64,000 nucleotides of DNA from Balneolaceae bacterium (GTDB lineage: Bacteria; Bacteroidota; Rhodothermia; Balneolales; Balneolaceae), in the NCBI GenBank assembly GCA_006969905.1, contig CP030887.1:744001-808000 (forward strand). The letters are read 5' to 3'. Numbering within the stretch: the stretch's first letter is position 1; every line of letters begins with the position of its first letter. The notes below the pieces were generated by a model. That model searched no databases and was not told where the DNA came from. It saw only the letters and a program-made list of their open reading frames with translations. Of the stretch, positions 25,550 through 34,025 are shown piece by piece. Position numbers and translations under genes: made by a program.

Positions 25550-27190
25550 TTAGTGGTTGCGGCCCACAATTTTTCCATCTTCCATTTTTATTACCTGATC
25601 AGCAAGGTTTTCGAACGAATAATCATGTGCGATGTTTATTACTGTTTTTCCTCTTTCTTTAAGGTGGGGTAACACTTTATTGTAAAACAATTCTTTTGAG
25701 TGACGATCCTGGTATGCAACCCATTCATCAAAGATATATATCTCCTTATCCTCCATAAGCATATGAACAAGCTGTAACCTTTTCTTTTGCCCCTCGGATA
25801 AATCAATGCTGCTGAAGCACCCATCGTTTATAGATACTTTCTTATCCATCTCAAGCATACTTAAATAAAAAGGAGCCTTGCTGAGTTGTTCTTTCGTCAA
25901 GTGGTTCAGATCATCAAATAAATAAGAATCGGTAAGTACTACCGCAAAACGATCTCTGTATTGAACCAGGCCTTTACGGTCTACTTCTTTATTATTGTAT
26001 AATAGCTTCCCTTTTTGAGGAATGTATAAACCGCAAATAACTTTAATGAGCGTACTTTTCCCGGATCCATTTCCGCCTTCTATAAAAAGCCTGCTGCTTT
26101 TTTTCAGCCTCAGGTTAATCGGCCCGAGTTCAAACGCATCTTCTTCTCCTCTGTACCTGAAGTACAAATCTTTGAGTTCGATTTGTAACTCGCTTTCATT
26201 TTGATCAGGCGGGTAACCTATTTCATCTTCATTGGAAACTTCATGAATTGACGCTATTCCCGGTTTGTCATCCAGTGTTATTCCCAGTTTTTCGATCTGA
26301 ATAATGGAAGCCTCAATACGTTTAATGGTTCCCCAAAAACCTGATACCGTACCGAGTGGTGCAAGCATAAAAAGTATGAGCGTCAGGTAAGTGTTAAAAA
26401 ATGAAACGGAGACTATTTCATATTGATATACCAACAGTATTATAAGCCCTAAAAAGCTCATCAATATTACATCATTGAGACGATTGTTCAGCGAGTTAAA
26501 AATGGTTTCCCTGAAATACCATTTTGTTTGTATTTCAGAGTCTTTGCGAAGCTTTCGGTTTAAGTAGCGATCCTGGAAACGGGTATGCAGCATCAGGTTT
26601 GCAATACCATACACAAGCCCCTCAATAAGCTTATAGATCATATTTGCATGCGAACGATTAAGCCTGGAGTACTTTCCTACAAACTGCACATTCAGATAGT
26701 TAACGGTGAATACTATGAGAAAAACGGAAAAAGTGATGAAACCCATCAATGGGGAAAGCCAGAATAAGTAAACCAATATCCCTATTACTGTAGCCAAACC
26801 GGTAGTAACACTTGGTAATCGGTTCACCAGGTTTGAAATATGATTGAGATCATCGGTAAGCACCGGCAGAATATTGGACTTCATGTTTTCAACATGCTCG
26901 TAAGAAGTCCCCAGCACTTTTTCTGCCAATAGTAATCTGAGCTTATGGATGGTATCCCTGTTTATTTGCGCTATACTGAATGAAGCCAGTAACGATGCCA
27001 CCAAATAAGCTGCTATCATTGAGAAAAAAAGAACTGCAAAAGAGGCGGGTTCAAAATCACCGGTGTTGTTAAGCGAGCGGTGTATTTCCCGAATTATTAA
27101 AGTAGAAAAGAGCCCTGTTACAACAGACGAAACGATCGCCCCAAAAAGCAGGAAGTAAGAGCCTTTTAATAAGCGTACTAAGCCACGCAT
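25550..27190 (-). CDS. ABC exporter, cyclic-peptide/SyrD-PvdE-type fused permease-ATPase
   Basis: This 546-residue half-transporter has six predicted helices in the first ~290 residues, then an ATPase domain with Walker A GGNGSGKST, signature LSEGQKKRLQL, Walker B IYIFDEW and switch histidine in INIAHDYSF. The non-canonical LSEGQ signature and the DEW-x-A-x-QD D-loop are characteristic of the cyclic peptide export family (YddA/SyrD/PvdE), which export siderophore precursors or lipopeptides. Such proteins usually work as homodimers in the inner membrane. No peptide synthetase or precursor gene is visible nearby, so the cargo is unclear; proximity to the Wzi-like gene may be only positional. 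Confidence 0.85.
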   Translation of the reverse strand: MRGLVRLLKGSYFLLFGAIVSSVVTGLFSTLIIREIHRSLNNTGDFEPASFAVLFFSMIAAYLVASLLASFSIAQINRDTIHKLRLLLAEKVLGTSYEHVENMKSNILPVLTDDLNHISNLVNRLPSVTTGLATVIGILVYLFWLSPLMGFITFSVFLIVFTVNYLNVQFVGKYSRLNRSHANMIYKLIEGLVYGIANLMLHTRFQDRYLNRKLRKDSEIQTKWYFRETIFNSLNNRLNDVILMSFLGLIILLVYQYEIVSVSFFNTYLTLILFMLAPLGTVSGFWGTIKRIEASIIQIEKLGITLDDKPGIASIHEVSNEDEIGYPPDQNESELQIELKDLYFRYRGEEDAFELGPINLRLKKSSRLFIEGGNGSGKSTLIKVICGLYIPQKGKLLYNNKEVDRKGLVQYRDRFAVVLTDSYLFDDLNHLTKEQLSKAPFYLSMLEMDKKVSINDGCFSSIDLSEGQKKRLQLVHMLMEDKEIYIFDEWVAYQDRHSKELFYNKVLPHLKERGKTVINIAHDYSFENLADQVIKMEDGKIVGRNH

Positions 27191-27296
27191 ATTTTTTTAT
27201 TATACATATAAACAGTTTGACTTGGCCACAAGGTAAGCAATAATGTATCAAGACAAATGCACAAGGCTTAAATTGCCCGGATCGCTGCTACAAAGA

Positions 27297-29843
27297 TCAC
27301 CCTTGTTTTTCAGCAATCAGTGAAATTGCTTTTTCGAGCGTAAATTCTTCCGGGGTTTCACCTTTTGGTAAACCAATATTTTTTTTGCCGTGCTTAATGT
27401 ACGGACCATACCTGCCATTCATCACTTTAATGGTTTCCTTGCTTTCGGGATGCTCTCCTAAATCTTTTATCTCAGAACTGCCACGTGTAGATGCTTTTTT
27501 CTGAGCGATCAATTCCACCGCCCGATCCAAACCAACAGTAAGCACATTGTCATCTTTGGTAAGTGACTTAAACTTACCATCATGAACCACATACGGGCCA
27601 TACCTTCCAACTCCGGCTTTCACCACTTTCCCATCTTCAGGGTGTTCTCCCAATGTTCTGGGTAGTTTCAATAATTCCAGGGCCAGTTCTAAATCAACAT
27701 CCTCTGGCTTCATACCTCTCAGTAATGAAACTCGCTTAGGCTTTTTGTTTTCTTCTGTTACTTCGCCCAACTGCACATAAGGACCAAACCTGCCTGACAA
27801 TAAAAATACAGGTAACCCTTCTTCAGGATGTATACCTAAGGGTTTGTCCTCTTCTTCAGAAAGTTTTATAAGCGATTCCAGTTTTTTAACTGTGAGATCG
27901 CTAGGGTCCATATCCTGGGGTAATGAGGTGGAGACTTCTTCCCCGTCTTTAAGCATTTTTGCATAGGGTCCAAACCTGCCTACAGCAACTTTGATTCCTT
28001 CAAGTCCATCCAAAGGCAAGTCCAACAGCTTTGCTTCCTGGGGATCAATCTTATCCTCCTGGCGATCAACTTTTGCCCTTAATCCGTTTTCTCCTTTATA
28101 ATAATCATCCAGGTATTTAACAGGATCCTGGGTGCCATTTGCCACCTCGTCTAATTTATCTTCTAAACCGGAAGTGAAATCACTGTCTACAAGCTCGGGA
28201 AAATGCTTCTCCAATAAAGTAGTTACCGCAAATGCAGTAAAAGTAGGGATCAGGGTTTTGCCTTCGTGCTTTGCATAACCCCTGTCCTGTATAGTACTGA
28301 TAACTGTTGCATACGTACTCGGGCGGCCAATACCCCTTTTTTCCAACTCCTTAACCAGGCTTGCCTCTGTATACCTTGCAGGCGGTTTTGTTTCGTGTGC
28401 ATTAAAGTTCAAATCCTGTAAGTCAGTTGCATCATCAACCTGTAGTTCGGGTAAAAATGTTTCCTGGTTTTCCAATGCTGCTTCCGGATCATCACTTCCT
28501 TCTACATAGGCCCTGAAAAATCCCGGAAATAAAATCTTTTTACCACTTGCCCTGAAGTCAGCAGACGTGCCGTTATTTTTTGCCGTAATGGTAACCCCTG
28601 TAAATTCCAACTCCGCTTCCGCCATTTGGGTAGCTATTGTTCGCTTCCAGATTAAATCATAAAGTTTCAGCTCACGGTCTTTCAGTCCTGATTTTTCCGG
28701 CAGGATGAATCTTGAACCGGAAGGCCGTATTGCCTCGTGGGCTTCCTGCGCTGTTTTACCTTTAGTATTATAATTCCGAACCCGTTCAAAGAGGTATTCC
28801 TCACCATATTGAGTTACGATCCCTTCCCTTGCTGCGTCAATCGCCTGCGAAGACAGCCGGGTTGAATCCGTTCGCATATAAGTAATGAACCCTTTTTCAT
28901 ACAATTTCTGGGCTACACTCATCGTATCGCGCGCGGAAAAATTGAATTTACGGTTTGCTTCCTGTTGTAGTGTTGAGGTAATGAAAGGAGGTGCGGGGTT
29001 TCGCTTTTGAGTTCTCACATCCACATCAGTAACTGACCAGGATGCTTTCTTAAGTACATCTACTAAGTCCTTGGAAGCTGCCTCATCCAGTAGCACTACA
29101 GAATCCGGTTTTTTTAGCTTGCCGGTATTCTCATCAAAGTCCTTTCCACTGGCTAAACGCTTACCATCCAGGTGAGTCAGATCAGCTTTGAACTCGTCAT
29201 TGCCACCTTTCTTTTGCAACACCGCTTGTAAATCATAGTACGTCCCGCTTTTAAATTTCATGCGCTCGCGCTCGCGTTCAACTAAAAAGTCTACCGCAAC
29301 CGATTGTACCCTTCCTGCAGAAAGACCGGGCGATATTTTTTTCCAAAGCAACGGGGAAACGGTATATCCAGCCAGTCGATCCAGTATCCTTCTTGTTTCC
29401 TGGGCATACACCAGGTTCATGTCTATGTCCCTGGTGTTCTCCAGTGCATTAAGAACAGCATCTTTGGTAATTTCCCTGAACACCATACGCTTAACCGGGA
29501 TTTTCGGCTTTAGTACTTCAAGCAGGTGCCACGAAATAGCTTCACCTTCACGATCCTCATCCGTTGCCAGAATTAACTCATCAGCATCTTTGAGTTTATC
29601 TTTCAGGCGCTTTACAATTTTCTTTTTGTCTGGTGGTGTAACATAAATAGCGTAATAACGGTCATCAGGATTGATACCTAAGGTAGCCCAACTCTCTTTT
29701 TTGTATTTGGCGGGTATTTGCTTTGCAGAAGATGGTAAATCCCGGATATGCCCCATTGAGGAGTCTACATCATACCCCTTGGGCAAATACTTGCTTATCG
29801 TTTTAGTCTTTGTTGGAGACTCTACAATTACCAGACTTTTCAT
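27297..29843 (-). CDS. topA: DNA topoisomerase I
   Basis: This type IA topoisomerase of about 848 residues relaxes negative supercoils. MKSLVIVESPTKTKTI opens the Toprim domain, with the DxDxEG site in LATDEDREGEAISWHLL. The DNA-binding and cleavage region contains GRVQSVAV and the active tyrosine in GFITYMRTDSTR. Instead of C4 zinc ribbons the C-terminal 250 residues hold four successive repeats of the RFGPY / RYGPYV type (GRFGPYAKML, GRFGPYVQLGE, GRYGPYVVHDG, GRYGPYIKHGK), as in many Bacteroidota enzymes. The start at 29843 is chosen because the family always opens at this Met; an in-frame ATG ten codons earlier overlaps the peroxiredoxin gene. Confidence 0.97.
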   Translation of the reverse strand: MKSLVIVESPTKTKTISKYLPKGYDVDSSMGHIRDLPSSAKQIPAKYKKESWATLGINPDDRYYAIYVTPPDKKKIVKRLKDKLKDADELILATDEDREGEAISWHLLEVLKPKIPVKRMVFREITKDAVLNALENTRDIDMNLVYAQETRRILDRLAGYTVSPLLWKKISPGLSAGRVQSVAVDFLVERERERMKFKSGTYYDLQAVLQKKGGNDEFKADLTHLDGKRLASGKDFDENTGKLKKPDSVVLLDEAASKDLVDVLKKASWSVTDVDVRTQKRNPAPPFITSTLQQEANRKFNFSARDTMSVAQKLYEKGFITYMRTDSTRLSSQAIDAAREGIVTQYGEEYLFERVRNYNTKGKTAQEAHEAIRPSGSRFILPEKSGLKDRELKLYDLIWKRTIATQMAEAELEFTGVTITAKNNGTSADFRASGKKILFPGFFRAYVEGSDDPEAALENQETFLPELQVDDATDLQDLNFNAHETKPPARYTEASLVKELEKRGIGRPSTYATVISTIQDRGYAKHEGKTLIPTFTAFAVTTLLEKHFPELVDSDFTSGLEDKLDEVANGTQDPVKYLDDYYKGENGLRAKVDRQEDKIDPQEAKLLDLPLDGLEGIKVAVGRFGPYAKMLKDGEEVSTSLPQDMDPSDLTVKKLESLIKLSEEEDKPLGIHPEEGLPVFLLSGRFGPYVQLGEVTEENKKPKRVSLLRGMKPEDVDLELALELLKLPRTLGEHPEDGKVVKAGVGRYGPYVVHDGKFKSLTKDDNVLTVGLDRAVELIAQKKASTRGSSEIKDLGEHPESKETIKVMNGRYGPYIKHGKKNIGLPKGETPEEFTLEKAISLIAEKQG

Positions 29844-29856
29844 GAGTAAACAGGTT

Positions 29857-30330
29857 TTACAGGCTATCGACAAGTGTCTTTAACTCATCGGCATGTGCTT
29901 TTGTGTCAATTTTTTCAATGACCGCCAAAATAGTACCATCTGTATCAATAACAAAGGCCGATCGTGAAGGGCCTGTATATGTTTTCCCATACATCTTCTT
30001 TTCAACAATAGAATCTGTTGCTTCCGAGAATTTGTATTCAGGATCAGAGGCCAGTGTATAGTTTATTCCTTGCTTATCGGCATATCTTTTGTGCGAGCCG
30101 CATGTATCTTTACTTATTGCAATCAGATTGAATCCCTTTTCCGCAAACCAGCCTGAATGTTCGGCAAGGCTCGCTGTTTGCCTGTCACAACTGCCTGTGT
30201 TATTCTTCATATAAACGGAAACTATCGTTTTTTTGTCTAATAAGTCTGAAAAGGATACCTCTTTTTCTTCTCCACCCTGAACCACCTTCAATGTGAATCC
30301 TGTATCCATTTTTGAACCTGTATTGATCAT
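29857..30330 (-). CDS. Peroxiredoxin (BCP/AhpC-TSA type) with altered active site
   Basis: This 157-residue thioredoxin-fold peroxidase should reduce hydroperoxides. The peroxidatic cysteine is C48 in NNTGSCDRQ. Canonical BCP proteins read P-x-x-x-T-x-G-C-T; here methionine (M41) replaces the proline and the context is TGSCD, although the threonine three residues before the cysteine is kept. The usual resolving cysteine five residues further on is absent (S54 neighbourhood), but C77 in KDTCGSHKRYA is near the position occupied by other resolving cysteines. KRYADKQGINYTLASDPE and RSAFVIDTDGTI are typical of BCP. The gene lies just upstream of topA; a second Met at residue 8 could be the real start. 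Confidence 0.82.
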   Translation of the reverse strand: MINTGSKMDTGFTLKVVQGGEEKEVSFSDLLDKKTIVSVYMKNNTGSCDRQTASLAEHSGWFAEKGFNLIAISKDTCGSHKRYADKQGINYTLASDPEYKFSEATDSIVEKKMYGKTYTGPSRSAFVIDTDGTILAVIEKIDTKAHADELKTLVDSL

Positions 30331-30404
30331 TTTTATGCTTTTTTCTTGATGATTTAGTTGACTATCATCAACCGATTTTTGATATCTGTTCGTTCATCAT
30401 AAAA

Positions 30405-30881
30405 TTAGCTATTACTCCCGGAGAAGACCTTTGATTTGTGCCGTACCGGAAAATTGCAAGAGTTTGCTATAAAGCACATTTCGTTAGCTTTGTGATGAAG
30501 CTCTCGTGCTTTTTCTATCATGCCTGCCTCCCTTACGGTTACTTCCGGATATAGAATAACTTCTGTAAACCTTCCTTTCCCACTCTTTTCTTCAATCATG
30601 GTTCCTTGTGCTTCATCCCGGTAATCTGTTACAACCACTCCTTCCGCAGAACATAAATGCAAGTACCAAAGCATATGGCATGAGGATAAAGAGGCAACAA
30701 AAAGCTCTTCCGGGTTATGTTTCTTGGGATCACCCCGAAAACCAGGATCTGATGAGGCTGCGATAACAGTTTTGTTTTCTACTTCTATTGTGTGGCTGCG
30801 CTCATAGTTAGTGTACCCGGAAGTACCTTCTCCTAAATTACCAGTCCATTCTATAATTGCTTTGTAATTATGCTCTTTCAT
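30405..30881 (-). CDS. OsmC family peroxidase-like protein
   Basis: This 158-residue OsmC/Ohr-superfamily protein carries cysteines C68 (FVASLSSCHMLWYL) and C136/C142 (MCFIANSCNFPV). The family uses one cysteine of each segment as a redox pair to detoxify organic hydroperoxides. The segment DPKKHNPEELFVASLSSCH is diagnostic. The chosen ATG at 30881 lies 10 nt after the Nudix stop codon; an in-frame ATG at 30911 would overlap the Nudix gene. Nudix, OsmC and the peroxiredoxin form a short same-strand run, two of which suggest peroxide stress defence. Confidence 0.9.
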   Translation of the reverse strand: MKEHNYKAIIEWTGNLGEGTSGYTNYERSHTIEVENKTVIAASSDPGFRGDPKKHNPEELFVASLSSCHMLWYLHLCSAEGVVVTDYRDEAQGTMIEEKSGKGRFTEVILYPEVTVREAGMIEKARELHHKANEMCFIANSCNFPVRHKSKVFSGSNS

Positions 30882-30891
30882 TTCAAACGGT

Positions 30892-31482
30892 TTAAGATTC
30901 TTCGCCAACAAATTCCAGGTAATGTTCGCTCAGTAAAAATTTTGCGGCCGCAGCTACTACTAAAGAGTGATGTATTTCCTGATGTGCAACCATATCCAAA
31001 AAATCTTTAAGGGGAATCAGGTGTACATTAATGCGCTCATTGCCATCCAGTTGCTGCTCCGAAACTCTTTTACAGTCGGTAATTAAAAAGGTATGCGTAT
31101 AGTTAGTCAGCATTGCCGGGTTTGAACTCACCTTGCCCAAATCATGAAATTCCTTTCCTTTAAACCCGGTTTCTTCAAGTAACTCTCTTTTGGATGTTTC
31201 TAGGGGTGTTTCACCAAAGTCACAAACACCACCGGGCAGTTCCAACGTGGGTTTTTCTATACCATAACGATACTGTTCAACCAGGATTATTTCCAAATCA
31301 GAAGTAAGAGCAATTACATTGATCCAATCCGGGGCTTCCAAAATGGAAAAAGTTGCTTTATGATCTTCAGATGGAATCTGCATATCCCGTTTTAACACCT
31401 TGAAGATATTCGTAGTATATTCTACCCGCTCAGCTGTAGTTATCCACGGCTCAATTGAAAACTTAAATGATGATTTTCTCAT
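30892..31482 (-). CDS. Nudix hydrolase
   Basis: This 196-residue protein has a complete Nudix box: G85-x5-E91-x7-R99-E100-L-x-E103-E104-x-G106-F. The box follows the strand LPGG at 82-85, and EQYRYGIEKPTLELPGG resembles ADP-ribose pyrophosphatase-type enzymes, which hydrolyse nucleoside diphosphate derivatives; the exact substrate is inferred only. Its ATG abuts, with no spacer, the ATG of the divergent AMP nucleosidase gene, so its promoter must lie in that coding region. Nucleotide turnover would link the two neighbours. Confidence 0.93.
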   Translation of the reverse strand: MRKSSFKFSIEPWITTAERVEYTTNIFKVLKRDMQIPSEDHKATFSILEAPDWINVIALTSDLEIILVEQYRYGIEKPTLELPGGVCDFGETPLETSKRELLEETGFKGKEFHDLGKVSSNPAMLTNYTHTFLITDCKRVSEQQLDGNERINVHLIPLKDFLDMVAHQEIHHSLVVAAAAKFLLSEHYLEFVGEES

Positions 31483-32664
31483 ATGTCTGATTCACTAATT
31501 CTTTCTCATGATGATTTCTCCACTCAGGAAGATCTTAAGAAAGCTACGGAAAAAGCATGCGATCTTATGGAAGAAATTTACAGCCGTGGCCATTACGTTA
31601 AAATGATTGTTCACAGAGAATGGTCAAAACATAATCCCAGGATTAGTGGAGAACTCGCACAACCCAAAGCATTGCGATGGTATTTGTTACGGGAAATGGC
31701 TCGATTGTTATCAAAGAGTGCATCATTAGAAATAAAACCTTCCCGGGAAATCATCCCGCTCAATAATCCGGAATTACTGGATCATGTTGATGAGAAAAAC
31801 TGGGACATCACCAAAAAGAAGCTATTTCTTTTCAGCCCGGAACGCACTAATATTTCTATAGACCGGTTGCAGCATTATACCGGAACGGACGCTTGTGATT
31901 TCCAGCGCTATATCCTGTTTACAAATTATGCTATGCATGTGGAGGTTTTTCTTGAGAAGTACCCTGACTGTGTGCAGCCTGTTCGAAACGGTGTACAAAT
32001 GCCGGCTTATCATCATAAACTGGATGACAATAAAGGTATTACGCTGATCAATATAGGAGTTGGGCCATCCAACGCTAAAACTATTACTGATCATGTAGCA
32101 GTTCTTCGACCGGATGCCATGATTATGGTGGGCCATTGCGGAGGATTGCGAAACCACCAGGAAATTGGGGATTTTGTTTTAGCAAGCGGTTATATGCGTG
32201 ATGATAAAGTGCTTGATGATCTTTTCCCGATTGGCATTCCTGTTGTACCTAATTACCTGCTGAATCTGTATCTCAAGCAAGTGCTTGATCAGCATGGATT
32301 AAATCATCGCGTAGGCACCGTTTATACAACAGCTAATCGAAACTGGGAATTTTCTAAACGCGATACGGTAGAGCAAATCCACCAAAGCCGAAGTATGGCT
32401 GTAGATATGGAATCCGCTACTGTGGCAACCAATGGGTTTCGATACCGGATTCCTCACGCTACACTACTATCAGTAAGCGATAAGCCATTGCATGGTAAAC
32501 CTAAACTCTCTGATGCAGCCCAGGCTTTCTACAAAAACTCCAAAGAAATGCACCTGGAACTGGTAATACAAACTATCAATACCATTAAAGCTACTTACCC
32601 TGAGGGATTGCCTAATTCAAGCATTCGCGCTATGAATGAACCGCTAATGGGTGGGCCGGAGTAG
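31483..32664 (+). CDS. amn: AMP nucleosidase
   Basis: This 393-residue enzyme hydrolyses AMP to adenine and ribose 5-phosphate. The N-terminal ~150 residues match the AMP-nucleosidase-specific domain; then GITLINIGVGPSNAKTITDHVAVLRPDAMIMVGHCGGL forms the phosphorylase-fold core, and AVDMESATVATNGFRY plus LLSVSDKPLHG contain the purine/ribose ligands (MESA and SDKPLHG are hallmarks). It is close to the length of proteobacterial Amn, though shorter by about 90 residues. The start codon is back to back with that of the leftward Nudix gene, so the message may be leaderless or the promoter may be embedded in the Nudix gene. Confidence 0.92.
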   Translation: MSDSLILSHDDFSTQEDLKKATEKACDLMEEIYSRGHYVKMIVHREWSKHNPRISGELAQPKALRWYLLREMARLLSKSASLEIKPSREIIPLNNPELLDHVDEKNWDITKKKLFLFSPERTNISIDRLQHYTGTDACDFQRYILFTNYAMHVEVFLEKYPDCVQPVRNGVQMPAYHHKLDDNKGITLINIGVGPSNAKTITDHVAVLRPDAMIMVGHCGGLRNHQEIGDFVLASGYMRDDKVLDDLFPIGIPVVPNYLLNLYLKQVLDQHGLNHRVGTVYTTANRNWEFSKRDTVEQIHQSRSMAVDMESATVATNGFRYRIPHATLLSVSDKPLHGKPKLSDAAQAFYKNSKEMHLELVIQTINTIKATYPEGLPNSSIRAMNEPLMGGPE

Positions 32665-32730
32665 AGAAGATTTAATACTCACTAAGAAATGTACAAGTGA
32701 TTTTAAACATACTTGTTTATTGAGTGTTAT

Positions 32731-32744
32731 TTGTTGAATGTTGA
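32731..32744 (+). repeat. Dispersed 14-bp repeat, copy left of radC
   Basis: TTGTTGAATGTTGA here and TTGTTGAATATTGA in inverted orientation at 33530-33543 agree at 13 of 14 positions and bracket the radC gene. The GAATGTTGA core also occurs in the hairpin at 15911-15952. Confidence 0.45.
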
Positions 32745-32809
32745 GATTTTAAAAAACTTTTGTAAGGATTTTTACTTTTTTTGGTCTTACATGTAAAAAA
32801 TATGTACGC

Positions 32810-33529
32810 ATGTTAGAACTAGAATCCTTTTCTCCCAATAATTTCCTAAACCGTTCTGTTAAAGAAATGCTTCCTGGCGAGCAGCCTCGTGAAAAACTCA
32901 TGAAGCATGGTGCCGGGTCTCTTTCTGATGCGGAGTTGTTAGCTATACTTCTCCGTACCGGAACACAAAAGTTGAATGTGATTGAAACTTCACGAGCATT
33001 GCTCACACATTTCGGAGGGCTTCATAGTTTAATACGGAGAGAGTGGGGTGAATTAAGGGTAATTCCCGGCATTGCCCGTGTTAAAGCGATTACCCTTGAA
33101 GCTGCTTTTGAGCTGGCAAGACGAATCCAGGTAGCTGAATTAGGAGATGAGATTCAAATTACTTCTCCGGAAGATGCTGTTTCCTTCTTCGGGCCCAAGC
33201 TTCGCCATTTAAACAAAGAGGTTTTTATTGTAGCCTTTCTCAATAACAAAAAAGTTCTGTCTGGATTTCATCAGATCAGTTCCGGAGGCAGCAACGCAAC
33301 CATTGTAGAACCGGCAGAAGTAATACGGCAAGCCATAATTAACCAGGCTAATTCTATCCTTCTTTTTCATAATCATCCTTCAGGAAATGCACGTGCATCC
33401 CAGGCAGATATCCAACTTACCAAACGCATCTCAGAAAGCGGCAAACTTCTTGGCATCCCCGTGGATGATCATATCATTATTGCGGGGTATGAGTTTGTTT
33501 CTTTACGCTCTGAAAATCTGTTTCAATAA
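32810..33529 (+). CDS. radC: RadC/JAB-domain protein
   Basis: This 239-residue member of the RadC family (UPF0758) has an N-terminal UPF region with PREKLMKHGAGSLSDAELLAILLRTG, a helix-hairpin-helix-like stretch PGIARVKAITL at 86-96, and the JAB metalloprotease-like motif HNHPSG-x4-S-x2-D at 187-200. The family is widely conserved in bacteria, but its role in DNA repair is doubtful and its activity remains unknown. A palindrome TTACATGTAA (32787-32796) lies just ahead of the start codon. The gene is bracketed by an inverted pair of a dispersed 14-bp repeat. Confidence 0.93.
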   Translation: MLELESFSPNNFLNRSVKEMLPGEQPREKLMKHGAGSLSDAELLAILLRTGTQKLNVIETSRALLTHFGGLHSLIRREWGELRVIPGIARVKAITLEAAFELARRIQVAELGDEIQITSPEDAVSFFGPKLRHLNKEVFIVAFLNNKKVLSGFHQISSGGSNATIVEPAEVIRQAIINQANSILLFHNHPSGNARASQADIQLTKRISESGKLLGIPVDDHIIIAGYEFVSLRSENLFQ

Positions 33530-33543
33530 TCAATATTCAACAA
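33530..33543 (-). repeat. Dispersed 14-bp repeat, copy right of radC
   Basis: On the minus strand this reads TTGTTGAATATTGA, one mismatch from the copy at 32731-32744. It begins immediately after the radC stop codon and precedes the four-helix-bundle gene. Confidence 0.45.
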
Positions 33544-33552
33544 AAATGACCA

Positions 33553-33927
33553 ATGAAAAAGGAACGTACCTTTGATTTAGAAAATCGACTAATCAACTTT
33601 TCTCTGATGATTATGAAAATTGTTGACCGCTTACCCAAAACATACAACGGTCAGCACTTCGCACGCCAATTAATCCGATCCGGAACCTCTCCTTCTTTCC
33701 AATATGGAGAAGCTCAAGCAGCGGAGTCAAGAAAGGATTTCATTCACAAGCTGAAAATTGGACAAAAGGAATTGAAAGAGACTTTTATTTGCCTGAAAAT
33801 TATTAAACACCATCCATTGCTCACCGATCCGATATTGGAGGAAGCTTTGAAAGAATGTGACGAACTTACCGCTATTTTCCATTCCAGTATTAAAACAGCC
33901 AGAAACAATTTGAATCGGGCTACTTGA
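33553..33927 (+). CDS. Four-helix bundle (23S rRNA intervening-sequence type) protein
   Basis: This 124-residue all-helical protein belongs to the four-helix bundle/S23 family: FDLENRLINFSLMIMKIVDRLP, the motif ARQLIRSGTSPSFQYGEAQAAESRKDFIHKLKI, and KELKETFICLKIIK. Homologues were first found encoded within intervening sequences of 23S rRNA genes and later as stand-alone genes scattered through Bacteroidota genomes, often near repeats. No rRNA is present here. The function is unknown; RNA binding has been proposed because of the rRNA context. It lies just after radC and a dispersed repeat and may be a mobile passenger. Confidence 0.85.
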   Translation: MKKERTFDLENRLINFSLMIMKIVDRLPKTYNGQHFARQLIRSGTSPSFQYGEAQAAESRKDFIHKLKIGQKELKETFICLKIIKHHPLLTDPILEEALKECDELTAIFHSSIKTARNNLNRAT

Positions 33928-33992
33928 TCCTTGTTTATTCTTTGTTGGAAATTACGCGTTGAATAAATCTTAATTCTTAATTAATTGCACCT

Positions 33993-34000
33993 TATCTTTG
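33993..34000 (+). promoter_or_regulatory. -7 element upstream of argS
   Basis: TATCTTTG matches the Bacteroidota -7 consensus TAnnTTTG in all defined positions and ends 25 nt before the argS start codon. No clear TTTG sits 19-21 nt further upstream. Confidence 0.4.
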
Positions 34001-34025
34001 CAACCAATCCGAAATTGAAATAAGA

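Noticed and set aside
29260-29646. 128-codon frame opposite topA
   Set aside because: It is antisense to the strongly conserved Toprim region of topA and serine/arginine-rich without a family; a shadow frame.
33534-33965. 8-bp inverted repeat TATTCAAC/GTTGAATA around the four-helix-bundle gene
   Set aside because: Eight base pairs of AT-rich sequence over more than 400 bp are expected by chance; kept only as part of the longer dispersed repeat near radC.
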